Below are positions 27,410 to 36,245 of a DNA stretch of 64,000 nt, piece after piece. Source of the stretch: Desulforamulus ferrireducens. Lineage in GTDB: Bacteria; Bacillota; Desulfotomaculia; Desulfotomaculales; Desulfotomaculaceae. The notes under the pieces are model-generated. The model was not told where the DNA came from. It did not search any database and saw only the letters and a list, made by a program, of their open reading frames with translations. Numbering within the stretch: position 1 is the stretch's first letter; every line of letters begins with the position of its first letter. A program made the translations under genes and the position numbers. The stretch is from the NCBI RefSeq assembly GCF_002005145.1, contig NZ_CP019698.1, positions 1,364,001-1,428,000 of the forward strand. Direction: 5' to 3'.

Positions 27410-28240
27410 ATGACAACCAGACAAGCCGACCAATGGGGAGTAAATGTGGACAGTTTACCAGATTTCTGGGTGGATGCTGAAAAATTATCTATTATTCAAG
27501 ATTTTATGTTCTCCGGCATTAACGTGATGCTTACCGGGGACCCTGGTACAGGGAAAACCGAATTAACCAAAAGATTGGCCCAGGCTCACCAACTACCCTT
27601 CCACAGAGTAAACGTGGGTGCCATTCGTACCCCCAGAGATTGGTTTGGACACTGGGAATTTATTGGTGGACAAACGGTTTTTATTCAATCGGAATTTGTG
27701 GCGGCCATACAGCGCCCGGGCATCGTGGCTCTTGACGAATTTAACCGGGTTACTCCGGATATTCATAACTCCATCTATACCATCTTAGACCATAACCGTG
27801 AGGTCTATATTGAAGAGACCAAGCAGCATATTTCGGTACACCCCAGATGTATCTTTATTGCCACGGAAAATAGGGGGCGCAGCCATACCGGTACATTTAT
27901 GGAAGACACCGCAGTAAGTGATCGCTTTGAAACCATCCAGTTAGAGTTACCCCCGGTGGAAATCATGGCCCACCTTTTAGAAAAGGTATATGGGGCAGAG
28001 ACGGAACAAGCTTTACTGCTAGCCAGAATTACCCATAAACTCAACACATTGTACCACGAAGAAAGCCTCAGTCGTCCCACCGGTTTCCGACCGGCCATAT
28101 CTGCCACTGCTTTATTAAAAAGAGGTCAAGCATTAAATACCGCTCTTAAATATACTTTTGTTAATCGCTTTTCGCCAGAAGGTGGCGTGGACAGTGAACA
28201 AACCACCGTGCTTCAGGTGATTCAGGCTTATTTGAAATGA
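27410..28240 (+). CDS. MoxR/CbbQ-type AAA+ ATPase
   Basis: A 276-residue protein with ATG after ACGGAGGTAATCAAA. Walker A GDPGTGKT is at 43-50 and Walker B VALDEFNR has D109-E110. The sensor segment IFIATENRGRSHTGTF and SDRFETIQLELPP match MoxR-family AAA+ proteins. These act as chaperone-like ATPases with a VWA partner. The next gene encodes such a partner, 81 nt downstream, so a two-protein remodelling system is likely. The client protein is unknown. Confidence 0.9.
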   Translation: MTTRQADQWGVNVDSLPDFWVDAEKLSIIQDFMFSGINVMLTGDPGTGKTELTKRLAQAHQLPFHRVNVGAIRTPRDWFGHWEFIGGQTVFIQSEFVAAIQRPGIVALDEFNRVTPDIHNSIYTILDHNREVYIEETKQHISVHPRCIFIATENRGRSHTGTFMEDTAVSDRFETIQLELPPVEIMAHLLEKVYGAETEQALLLARITHKLNTLYHEESLSRPTGFRPAISATALLKRGQALNTALKYTFVNRFSPEGGVDSEQTTVLQVIQAYLK

Positions 28241-28321
28241 TGCCATTGGTTTCAGGCCCACAGCCCTTTTGAAATATTTGTTTGGCTGTGAACTAATATA
28301 ACATGAAGTGGTGGTGATTTA

Positions 28322-30121
28322 GTGGCTGTGCAAAATCAAGTGGCAGTTTGGAAAAATAAAAGCTTGTCGGATTTTTGGCTTACGGGCAGAGGGTTGGAGC
28401 AAAACAACAGAGCCAATGGCCAGCCCTATGCCTTGTTTAGTCATAAACTATTGGCTTCAGAAGATATGGATGCCCAGGCTATGGCTATGACTGCTATCCT
28501 GGGAGCAGTGTCCCGCGTGATTGACATTGTCCATGGCCGTAATAAATTTACCGTTAACTTTAGCTCACAGGAAGTGAGAACTAATTTTGCCACCAAGCAA
28601 ATAGCCCTCAGTGCGGAGCCGCTGATGAATCCTCCCCCAGGCTATTTGATGCCAGACATTGTGGATGTTCTAACAGGCATGGCCCTGCATGAAGCAGCCC
28701 ATGCCCAGTTCAGTAAACCGGAATATTATACAGAAATGCCAGGAAACCCTTTTATGGCAACTATCCGCAATGTTGTGGAGGATGTCTATGTGGAACACCT
28801 GACCAGTCTGTATTATCCCGGCTATGCCGGTTACTTTTGGAAATACCGTCGGTACGAATTTGATTTGCAACCAGAGAAATGGGCCCATCAACCAAAGAAA
28901 GACTTAATGGAGAATGAACTAAATTTACGTGCCAGTGATTTTCTGTTAGTCATGCGCTCCACCAGAGATTATGTATCCAGCGTGCCCAGGGTAAATAATG
29001 TGGCAGAAATGCTGCGTAAGATGATTTACATTGATAACCCGGCCCGCTTGGAAAAGCTAAATACCAGGAATGTTGCTAAAAAGATTTATGAAGAACTGTT
29101 TGGAAATATGATCCAGCATGATATAGCTTATTCATTGCCCAGTACTTTGTTAGACTATAACAAACGTGGCCAGCACCAGGCGGAAGCAGGTAGTGCTCAA
29201 AATGATTTTAAAACCAATATACCTAGTGATTTGCAGAATTTAATTCAAAATATGCGGCAGGAACAATTGCAGGTTGCTAACCTGAGTGAACTAATGGAAG
29301 CCGGCTTGGACCCGGATTATCCGCCACCACCGCCGCCCATGGTAGTGTTCCGCCGGCCCCTCATCGGTGAAGGGGCTGCGGAAAGGTATGAACAATCGCG
29401 CAGTGTGGTTAAACCCTTTGTTATCAGACTCCGTAACCGACTGAGTTGGGCCAATACCAGACAGGTTATTAACCAATACCAACTACCCAGCGGTGAACTG
29501 GATGAGGATAGTTTGTACCAGGCCAGTTATTCCAATAAAATATTCCGGCGCACGGAAATTATCAATACCCGTACCCGTAATTTGGATATTGGTTTACTGG
29601 TTGATACCAGCGCCTCTATGGTATATCCTGCGGGAGAAGGGATATCAAGGGTAGAATTAGCCCGTCATCTGGCCACATTATTTGTGGAAGCGCTGGAACC
29701 GGTGGATTCGGTTAAAACCTGGGTATTTGGTTTTAATTTAAAGGGTGCTGTAAACATGACTGAGTTGTATTCACCACAGCTTACCAATAAGGCTCGCCTT
29801 GGTATGACTAATGCAGAGGGGACCACACCAGAGGGGACGGCCATTAAATATGCGGCCCTACGTTTGCTGGCAGAGGGGCGGCCCTTTGTCCAAAAGGTGT
29901 TGGTTGTGATTGCCGATGGCAACCCTAATCCGGGACCAGAGACCAGGCTAGTTAAGGAGCAGGTCAGAAAATTAAAGGGGCAGGGTTGCAAAACCATCAA
30001 TATTTTGCTGGGAGATCGACCGCTGGAGTACGGGTATCAATACACCATTCCCTGGACTGACTTCTATACAGTTACCACTGAGTTTGGCAGATTACTAAAA
30101 AAGCTAGTGGAAGAGGAATAA
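28322..30121 (+). CDS. VWA-domain protein with HExxH metallopeptidase-like region
   Basis: A 599-residue protein with GTG start after GGTGGTGATTTA. The N-terminal half has HEAAH at 123-127 and, about 23 residues on, NVVEDVYVEH (150-159), the spacing seen in CobT-like and DUF2201-type putative metallopeptidases. The C-terminal VWA domain has the MIDAS motif DTSAS (D428, S430, S432), with a GTTPEGTA segment further on and VVIADGNPNPG. It pairs with the MoxR-type ATPase just upstream. Whether the HExxH site is catalytic is not known. Confidence 0.85.
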   Translation: MAVQNQVAVWKNKSLSDFWLTGRGLEQNNRANGQPYALFSHKLLASEDMDAQAMAMTAILGAVSRVIDIVHGRNKFTVNFSSQEVRTNFATKQIALSAEPLMNPPPGYLMPDIVDVLTGMALHEAAHAQFSKPEYYTEMPGNPFMATIRNVVEDVYVEHLTSLYYPGYAGYFWKYRRYEFDLQPEKWAHQPKKDLMENELNLRASDFLLVMRSTRDYVSSVPRVNNVAEMLRKMIYIDNPARLEKLNTRNVAKKIYEELFGNMIQHDIAYSLPSTLLDYNKRGQHQAEAGSAQNDFKTNIPSDLQNLIQNMRQEQLQVANLSELMEAGLDPDYPPPPPPMVVFRRPLIGEGAAERYEQSRSVVKPFVIRLRNRLSWANTRQVINQYQLPSGELDEDSLYQASYSNKIFRRTEIINTRTRNLDIGLLVDTSASMVYPAGEGISRVELARHLATLFVEALEPVDSVKTWVFGFNLKGAVNMTELYSPQLTNKARLGMTNAEGTTPEGTAIKYAALRLLAEGRPFVQKVLVVIADGNPNPGPETRLVKEQVRKLKGQGCKTINILLGDRPLEYGYQYTIPWTDFYTVTTEFGRLLKKLVEEE

Positions 30122-30164
30122 AAAAGGTTAGGGGGCAGAACAAACGCCTCCTAACCTTTTTTGT
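30122..30164 (+). terminator. Terminator after MoxR-VWA pair
   Basis: AAAAGGTTAGG (30122-30132) pairs with CCTAACCTTTT (30150-30160), followed by a T run. Confidence 0.8.
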
Positions 30165-30589
30165 TCTTATATTGACAACAAAATATAATTATGTCAAGTT
30201 TTTTTAATAAAAGTGACGCTTTTTTGGGAAAGTAATTTATTAAAAGATTGAATAACAAAGTGTAATGTTTTTTTGTACAGTAAAACAACTATTTTTTTGT
30301 CCAAAAGAGTAGTGACAAAGAAATTTTGTCAGGGCCGAAATGGTTATGCTAGAAACAAAATATTGTAATGAAAACAGTAAAATCAACAAAAATATTTTTG
30401 CTTTTAGTGCAAAAAAGTACTTGAAAATAAAAAAACCTTTTGATAGCATTACCGCAAAGGCAATGACAAAGAAGGTAATAAGAGAGATATAATTTTTGTT
30501 TTATATTGATTAAGAAAAACCTGCTGAGATAGGGCAGGTTTTAAAATGATAATATTATTATACCTGCTTGGGTTATGGGGGTGGAGGAT
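30165..30589 (+). promoter_or_regulatory. Conserved 5' region of transposase-like gene, unit 1
   Basis: AT-rich noncoding DNA. It contains an inverted repeat with arms TGACAAA and TTTGTCA (30313-30331) and a 17-nt block GTGCAAAAAAGTACTTG (30407-30423). Both recur at nearly the same spacing upstream of unit 2 (34462-34480 and 34555-34571). Further small hairpins (AACCTGC...GCAGGTT at 30519-30540) lie before the start codon. An operator, an RNA leader or transposon-end remnants are all possible. Confidence 0.55.
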
Positions 30590-31957
30590 GTGTTTTTTCG
30601 CAAAATAACCACCAAGAAAAATGGCAAAGAATATGTTTACGTAAAATTGATTGAAAACTACCGTCAGGACGGGAAAGTTAAGCAGAGGGTAATAGCTAAC
30701 TTCGGCAGTGTGGAGAACTTATCTTCTGAACGAATCAATTATTTAATTGCCAGCTTGAAAAAACTACACAAGGAGATTCAACCCCAAACAAGCGATTTAA
30801 AAATCACACCCCATACCACTACGACAATTAATTACGTACGCAATACCCTGCGGCAATCTCCGGTTAGCCAGGCTTTACAAGGGATATTTGGCTCGAAGGA
30901 TTATCCTTATATAGAGGCATTACTCATTAAAAGCATTGTGGCCCCAGACACTAATCAACCCATTCAAGAGGTATGCAAAAACCTGGGGTTTAACGAAGGT
31001 ACTAGCCTAAACTATTACAACGTCTTAAAAAGGTTAGGTGATGACGCCAATAGATTACCCCTTTTAAAAGCAGGGCTTGAGTATTGCCGGGGAAATGAAA
31101 TTATTCACAATCCCATATTTATTTACATTTTGCAAAGTACTTTTGAAGGTAGTTCCTTTGATTACGATCTTACTGGCAATATGTTTTTAACCCAAAACTA
31201 TCAAAAACCCATGACTCTTTTCTTAGCCAGTTCGCCAGAGGGTGTTCCGCTGGATTATCAGTTCACAGAAGACAGTGAAGAAGTGGCCAAGGAATTACCT
31301 TTATTTATTTCCAGGCTAAAGAGTATTTTTGACGGTAAAATAATAGTTTTGGATGATAATGGTTATTTGCCAACCTCGCTGCCAGGTTGTTTGATTGCCA
31401 GACCAGTATCTGAAACCACGGCAAACCAGGACACTGCTCTGCGTTTTTATGTCAGTAACTTTAAGCAGGTTAGCCAAGGCAAAATAAAAGAAATAAAGGC
31501 TAAATTGGCTAAAGTTTCCGCTGGGTTGGAGAACTTAAAGGCAGATATTTTGTTAGGTAAGTTAACGAAAGAAAGTCAGGTTAGAAAGAAAGCCGATAAT
31601 GTCATAAAGAGTAATCAGTGTGATGAATTAGTGATATACAGCTACGAGGAAGCTACTCACTCATTCCATTATGAAATTGATCAAGCAGCGCTTAAGGAAA
31701 AACAGGAATCGGTATTTATTACCCCGTGGGAAATACAGGGACATAACGATGATAACCTCTTAGAAGAACTAACTGATATTCAAATGAAAACAGGCCAGTT
31801 TAAGATGCTAACCGACCAACTAAAGATACCACCCATTAATATTTACGTGGATTATCATTACTCGCCGGAAATTATCTCGGGCCATATTCAGCTTGAGATT
31901 TTAAAAAGCCAAGTTCAAGGCGCAATGAACAATCCGTCTATAGGGGGTGGGATATAG
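30590..31957 (+). CDS. IS1634-transposase-like protein, probably domesticated (unit 1)
   Basis: A 455-residue intact frame; GTG at 30590 is chosen to match the paralogue at 34703, although an in-frame ATG lies 15 nt upstream. The N-terminus (FFRKITTKKNGKEYVYVKLI, VKQRVIANFG) is that of IS1634-family transposases. By my alignment, candidate catalytic Asp residues are D193 (DLTGN) and D255 (VLDDNG), but the expected Glu of the YREK box is Thr401 and its Lys is Thr408. The protein is about 100 residues shorter than the typical IS1634 enzyme. It sits upstream of the TauE/SafE gene with no obvious terminator between. A DNA-binding or regulatory role is inferred. Confidence 0.65.
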   Translation: MFFRKITTKKNGKEYVYVKLIENYRQDGKVKQRVIANFGSVENLSSERINYLIASLKKLHKEIQPQTSDLKITPHTTTTINYVRNTLRQSPVSQALQGIFGSKDYPYIEALLIKSIVAPDTNQPIQEVCKNLGFNEGTSLNYYNVLKRLGDDANRLPLLKAGLEYCRGNEIIHNPIFIYILQSTFEGSSFDYDLTGNMFLTQNYQKPMTLFLASSPEGVPLDYQFTEDSEEVAKELPLFISRLKSIFDGKIIVLDDNGYLPTSLPGCLIARPVSETTANQDTALRFYVSNFKQVSQGKIKEIKAKLAKVSAGLENLKADILLGKLTKESQVRKKADNVIKSNQCDELVIYSYEEATHSFHYEIDQAALKEKQESVFITPWEIQGHNDDNLLEELTDIQMKTGQFKMLTDQLKIPPINIYVDYHYSPEIISGHIQLEILKSQVQGAMNNPSIGGGI

Positions 31958-31964
31958 AAGGGTT

Positions 31965-31990
31965 AATTTTGTCAATACAAATTTCTTCTT
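31965..31990 (+). repeat. 26-bp conserved block 3' of transposase-like gene, unit 1
   Basis: Identical to 36077-36102, the equivalent position in unit 2. It starts AATTTTGTCAATACAAAT and contains the TTTGTCA half-site seen in the upstream inverted repeats. Confidence 0.7.
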
Positions 31991-32129
31991 TTCTTCAAGT
32001 TGATTGTAGCACCTTTGTAGTGAATATTCAATATTTATAGGCGCAAAAATTATATTTTTTGTCATCACTACAATGAGAATTTTCATCTCTTAAGCACCTT
32101 GAGACATAATTCAAAAGGGGGTTACCCAG

Positions 32130-33416
32130 ATGCGAGGACTATATGAGGCTTTAATGGCTGCATCCAGGGCCCACGCCAAATGGGAACTGGAAATGTCCAA
32201 TAATATTATTAAGAACAGGAAACATTTATTCATTTTAGCTCTTATGATGCTTCCTCTCGTTATACCTGCCATTGGTCATGCTGCTGATCTGCCTGGTTTT
32301 TTGGGTGGTAAAAGTGCCTATGGACCATCTTACTATAACCCAACCATGTTTTATGGTTCCATAGCCGTGGGTATTTGTGCTGGCTTAATTACCGGCTGTA
32401 TTGGTGCCGGTGGTGGTTTCGTGATTACACCTGCTCTGATGAGCTTAGGCGTTAAAGGTATTCTGGCAGTTGGTACCGACCAATTCCATATCTTTGCCAA
32501 AGCCATTATGGGTACCGTAATTCACAAGAAATTAGGTAACGTTAACGTTGCTCTGGCCATTGCCTTCCTGATTGGTTCCGGTGTTGGTGTAACTGCCGGG
32601 GGTAGTTTAAACCGTGCTTTGTTTAATGCCAACCCTGTTATGAGTGATTTTGTGATCAGTGCTATTTATGTTGTTATGCTTGGTTTCCTCGGTTTCTATT
32701 CCTTGTATGATTTCATTAAGACCAGACATCAAACCGGTGGAGATGCTCACGGCGGTCCCGTGGGTACAACCAAATTAGCTCTGAAATTACAGAGCATTAA
32801 TCTGGCTCCTATGGTTAAGTTTGATGAGGACTTATATCCTGGTGGACGTAAGATCTCTGGTTGGTTTGTTGCCCTCTGTGGTGCTGTGGTTGGTTTTGCT
32901 GCAGCTATCATGGGTGTGGGCGGTGGTTTCTTAACCTTCCCCATGTTCGTATATGGCTTAGGCGTATCCTCCTTTACCACTGTGGGTACTGACATTCTGC
33001 AAATTATCTTTACTGCCGGTTATAGCTCCATTGCTCAGTATGCCATCTATGGCTATATTTTCTACACCCTGGCCATGGGTATGTTGGTTGGTTCCTTGCT
33101 GGGCATCCAGATCGGCGCTGCCACCACAAAGGTTGTTTCCGGTATCTATATCAGAGCTTTCTATGCCCTTGCCATTTTAGCTGGTTTTGTTAACAGAGCC
33201 TTTGCCCTGCCGGAAAAAATGGCCCAAATGGGTTACATTCAGTTGGATGCTGCCTCGGGTAAACTGTTGGCAGATATTGGTGCTTGGATATTCTTTGGTC
33301 TAGTGGTTATGTTTGCTGGTTGGATTATCATTAGCTTCATTCGTGGTATACCCACACTGCGGGCAGAGAGTGCCAAGGCTGCTATGGCCTCCGATGGGAA
33401 GGGAGTGAGCCATTAA
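32130..33416 (+). CDS. TauE/SafE-family anion permease (unit 1)
   Basis: A 428-residue membrane protein with ATG after AAAGGGGGTTACCCAG. It has the TauE/SafE repeats: GCIGAGGGFVITPALMSLGV with AVGTDQFHIFAKAIMGT in the first half, and AAIMGVGGGFLTFPMFVYGL with TVGTDILQIIFTAGY in the second. It is longer than usual (about 250-300) because of an amphipathic N-terminal stretch of about 28 residues plus a signal-like helix ending IGHAAD, and a cytoplasmic-type loop around PGGRKISGW. The family moves sulfite, sulfonates and related anions; sulfur-anion transport is plausible in a sulfate reducer but not shown. It overlaps the next gene by 1 nt. Confidence 0.88.
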   Translation: MRGLYEALMAASRAHAKWELEMSNNIIKNRKHLFILALMMLPLVIPAIGHAADLPGFLGGKSAYGPSYYNPTMFYGSIAVGICAGLITGCIGAGGGFVITPALMSLGVKGILAVGTDQFHIFAKAIMGTVIHKKLGNVNVALAIAFLIGSGVGVTAGGSLNRALFNANPVMSDFVISAIYVVMLGFLGFYSLYDFIKTRHQTGGDAHGGPVGTTKLALKLQSINLAPMVKFDEDLYPGGRKISGWFVALCGAVVGFAAAIMGVGGGFLTFPMFVYGLGVSSFTTVGTDILQIIFTAGYSSIAQYAIYGYIFYTLAMGMLVGSLLGIQIGAATTKVVSGIYIRAFYALAILAGFVNRAFALPEKMAQMGYIQLDAASGKLLADIGAWIFFGLVVMFAGWIIISFIRGIPTLRAESAKAAMASDGKGVSH

Positions 33417-34132
33417 TGATTAGAGACAGTAAGGCTTTCTTGATCGGGATAATTATGATGGTTTCTTTCTTAGGAATTTATGCCTACATGATGAGTCCCT
33501 CCTTTGGTGACGGAAGAAATGGTTTGGAATTTGCTGACGATATGTTTAACTCCATTTCCAAAGGTTCCGTGGAGAAAGTAATTCAGGGCGAAATTGGTAA
33601 AGTAGACGCGTGGAATGGTAACAATATCGATGTTACCCTGCAGGCTAAGGATGCAGAGGAAGCCGACAAATGGTCTAAGATGATTGAAACCGTTGATGGT
33701 TCCCAGGTAGCTGTCAATAACGAGGCTGTTACTGTTAAGGCAGATCTTGGCAAAGTTCTAGCCGACATCGGAGAAGTCTGCACCAATATGTTTAATAACA
33801 ATGGGGATGCCATTGAACAGAAATATGGTCTTGAGGCCCGCGATGCCACCTATAGTTGGTATAATATTTCTAAAGCCATAGTCAAGGACTTGGAAAAACA
33901 GCAACAATTTAAAGAGTCCATTGCTATTCAACAGTTCCAGAAAAAGGTTATCGAACCCTCTTACAACTATTATGGAGTGGAAGCCAAGCAAGTTAGTAAC
34001 AACGTTGGTATCATGACTTTCATGATGGTGTTCTATCTCATTTACACCATCTGGTATGGTTTTTCCATCTACTACCTCTGCCAAGGTTTTGGTATTACCA
34101 TGAGCAAGTCAGCTAAAAAACAAGAAGCATAG
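33416..34132 (+). CDS. Two-helix membrane protein partner of TauE/SafE (unit 1)
   Basis: A 238-residue protein whose ATG overlaps the permease stop (TAATG). An N-terminal membrane helix (LIGIIMMVSFLGIYAYMM) is followed by about 160 residues, probably outside the cell (FGDGRNGLEFADDMFNSISK, VEPSYNYYGVE-like), then a second helix (MTFMMVFYLIYTIWYGFSIY) and a short basic tail. No named family is recognised. The same gene follows the second permease, so the two products probably form one transport or sensing complex. Confidence 0.75.
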   Translation: MIRDSKAFLIGIIMMVSFLGIYAYMMSPSFGDGRNGLEFADDMFNSISKGSVEKVIQGEIGKVDAWNGNNIDVTLQAKDAEEADKWSKMIETVDGSQVAVNNEAVTVKADLGKVLADIGEVCTNMFNNNGDAIEQKYGLEARDATYSWYNISKAIVKDLEKQQQFKESIAIQQFQKKVIEPSYNYYGVEAKQVSNNVGIMTFMMVFYLIYTIWYGFSIYYLCQGFGITMSKSAKKQEA

Positions 34133-34148
34133 TGGGAAAAGACTAATG

Positions 34149-34191
34149 GAGTGTCACGCTACTTGTTAGTAGTCAGTGACACTCTTTTTTT
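34149..34191 (+). terminator. Terminator of unit 1
   Basis: GAGTGTCAC (34149-34157) pairs with GTGACACTC (34176-34184), followed by TTTTTTT. Confidence 0.85.
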
Positions 34192-34702
34192 GTACGTTTC
34201 TAAGATTTCCCTTGATGAAAGTATAATGAAAACTAGGGCTTCTGCCTACGTACTCAAGGAGTTGGCGCAAGCCAAATTTTTCTAATCAGCCAGCCATAGT
34301 GATAGCAAATGTGAAACAAAACTTTTAATTTTAGATAGAGTAACAGTTTTTTGTCAATAGTTTTTTGTGAAATTTATCATAAATAATTAATTGTGCCGAT
34401 TGAGAACCCCTAATACAGGTAAAAAAGTGTAAAATACTTCCGCATATAGTGCCATTTGCTCTGACAAAAAAATTTTGTCATAGCGGTAATATTCAATCTT
34501 GAGCTGGTTTGAGTAATGAAAACTATCTACCAGCTAAGAAATTTTTTTATTTATGTGCAAAAAAGTACTTGCAAACATAAAACCTATTTGTTACTATTTG
34601 CGCAAAATTAAAGGACAAAAATTAATGAAGTTACAATCAATCAATAAGATAATTAAAGTTAAGTAACATAAATAATATATGCGATAGATTGGAGGTGAAG
34701 GC
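34192..34702 (+). promoter_or_regulatory. Conserved 5' region of transposase-like gene, unit 2
   Basis: AT-rich noncoding DNA of about 500 bp. The inverted repeat TGACAAA/TTTGTCA is at 34462-34480 and the 17-nt block GTGCAAAAAAGTACTTG at 34555-34571, matching unit 1; the sequence in between has diverged. A further TTTGCGCAAA palindrome lies near 34598-34607. The ribosome site GGAGGTGAAGGC precedes the GTG start at 34703. Confidence 0.55.
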
Positions 34703-36073
34703 GTGTTTTTTCGCAAAATTACCACCAGAAAAAACGGCAAGGAATATGTGTATGTTAAGCTAATCGAAAACTACCGCTCCAATGGCCGGATAAAGCAAAG
34801 GGTAGTGGCCAACTTCGGTAGCTTGGAAAACCTTTCACCCCAAAGGATTAGTGATTTGATTAATAGTTTACAAAGGCTCTACCAAGACATCGAACAGAAA
34901 CAAGATAATAAGCCGGTGGTGGAAGACCTCCTGGAACAGTCTGCCGAAACAATTAAAACAATAAGAAACTGTCCTATGCTTGAACCTCTCAAACAACTTT
35001 TCTCTGCCACACAATATCAAATCTTAGAAGCTATCATCATAAAATCTCTGATTGCTCCGGAACTAAATAGACCCATTCAGGAATTGTGCCAACAGTTAGA
35101 GTTGGTGGATGCCAGCAGTATTGAGTTTTATAACGTTTTAAAAAAGTTGGGTGAAACGGAGTTCAGGCCTCTGTTGGATAAAGTATGGGTAACAATACCT
35201 GGGGCAAAGGAAGAGGATTACAAAGTAATCTATATTCATCCCATCAATGGCATATTTAAGGGTGCGACCTTTCTCTCTGATCCCACAGGTAACCCATATG
35301 CCACTGAAAATTACCAAAAGGAATATGTTCTGTGGTTAGCCTACAATAGTCAGGGGGTACCCTTGGACTTTACCAGAGTGGAAGAAATGGGGCAGCTAAA
35401 AGGGCAGTTAAACCGCTTGGTGCAAAGGTTGGAGGATTTGTTGGACTGTCAGGTGGTTGTGATGGATGCCGATGGTATTCTCACTGACATAGATGTACCC
35501 TACCCCGTAGCCTCGCTGGCAAAGGGCTTAACGCGGGGAGTAAACCCAAATCAGTACTACAGTTTCCAGGCTATCCAAATAGAACCAGAGAATGAAGTGA
35601 AAATAAAAGAAATAAAAGCCAACCTGGCAAAGGTTTCCGCTGGCCTGGAGAACATCAAAGCAGATATTCTGCTAGGGAAACTAACTAAAGAAAATGTGAT
35701 CAAGAAAAGGGCAGAGGCGGTCATAAGAACCAATGGTTGCCAAGAGATGGTTTCGTTTTTCTATAATGACACAAACAAAACACTTAACTATTACATCAAG
35801 GACGATGTTGTGGAAGAAAAGACTAAGTCGCTGGTAACCTCCCAATGGGTGGTGCCTAAGGAAAAATTTAAAGACAATATTAACCTACCCCAGGTGACAA
35901 TAAAAAACGATCGGTTTCGTAACATCACCGATCAGTTAAACATACCACCTATTAACTTATACGCCGATTTTCATTACTCAAGGGAAATAATCTCAGGCCA
36001 CATAGCTCTGGAGATTATTAAAAACCAAATAACCATGGTAGCCAACATACCATGGCAAGGAGGTGATTCTTAA
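34703..36073 (+). CDS. IS1634-transposase-like protein, probably domesticated (unit 2)
   Basis: A 456-residue intact paralogue of the 30590 product, with GTG after GGAGGTGAAGGC. The N-terminus FFRKITTRKNGKEYVYVKLI and the central block KIKEIKANLAKVSAGLENIK are strongly conserved with unit 1, while other parts have diverged. D193 (DPTGN) and D255 (VMDADG) fall at the same residue numbers as in unit 1; the YREK positions are Asn402 instead of Glu and Thr409 instead of Lys. Loss of the Glu in both copies while the frames stay open argues for a retained non-transposition function. Confidence 0.65.
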   Translation: MFFRKITTRKNGKEYVYVKLIENYRSNGRIKQRVVANFGSLENLSPQRISDLINSLQRLYQDIEQKQDNKPVVEDLLEQSAETIKTIRNCPMLEPLKQLFSATQYQILEAIIIKSLIAPELNRPIQELCQQLELVDASSIEFYNVLKKLGETEFRPLLDKVWVTIPGAKEEDYKVIYIHPINGIFKGATFLSDPTGNPYATENYQKEYVLWLAYNSQGVPLDFTRVEEMGQLKGQLNRLVQRLEDLLDCQVVVMDADGILTDIDVPYPVASLAKGLTRGVNPNQYYSFQAIQIEPENEVKIKEIKANLAKVSAGLENIKADILLGKLTKENVIKKRAEAVIRTNGCQEMVSFFYNDTNKTLNYYIKDDVVEEKTKSLVTSQWVVPKEKFKDNINLPQVTIKNDRFRNITDQLNIPPINLYADFHYSREIISGHIALEIIKNQITMVANIPWQGGDS

Positions 36074-36076
36074 AAT

Positions 36077-36102
36077 AATTTTGTCAATACAAATTTCTTC
36101 TT
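36077..36102 (+). repeat. 26-bp conserved block 3' of transposase-like gene, unit 2
   Basis: Identical to 31965-31990 and at the same position relative to the stop codon. The following 140 bp are only weakly similar apart from TTTGTCAT, AAGCACCTT and the GGGGGTTACCC ribosome region. Confidence 0.7.
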
Positions 36103-36245
36103 CTTCGTCAAGAACATTTTAGCATCTATATCTTTGTTAATCAAGACTCAGTATTAAGAATTATTTGAAATTTGTCATTACCATTAGAAAAACTCTTTGT
36201 TCAAGCACCTTTGTAATCTAAAAACAGATAGAGGGGGTTACCCGC

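Noticed and set aside
30590-36073. Two active IS1634 insertion sequences
   Set aside because: No clear terminal inverted repeats or target duplications are seen, the copies are diverged, and the expected catalytic Glu is missing in both.
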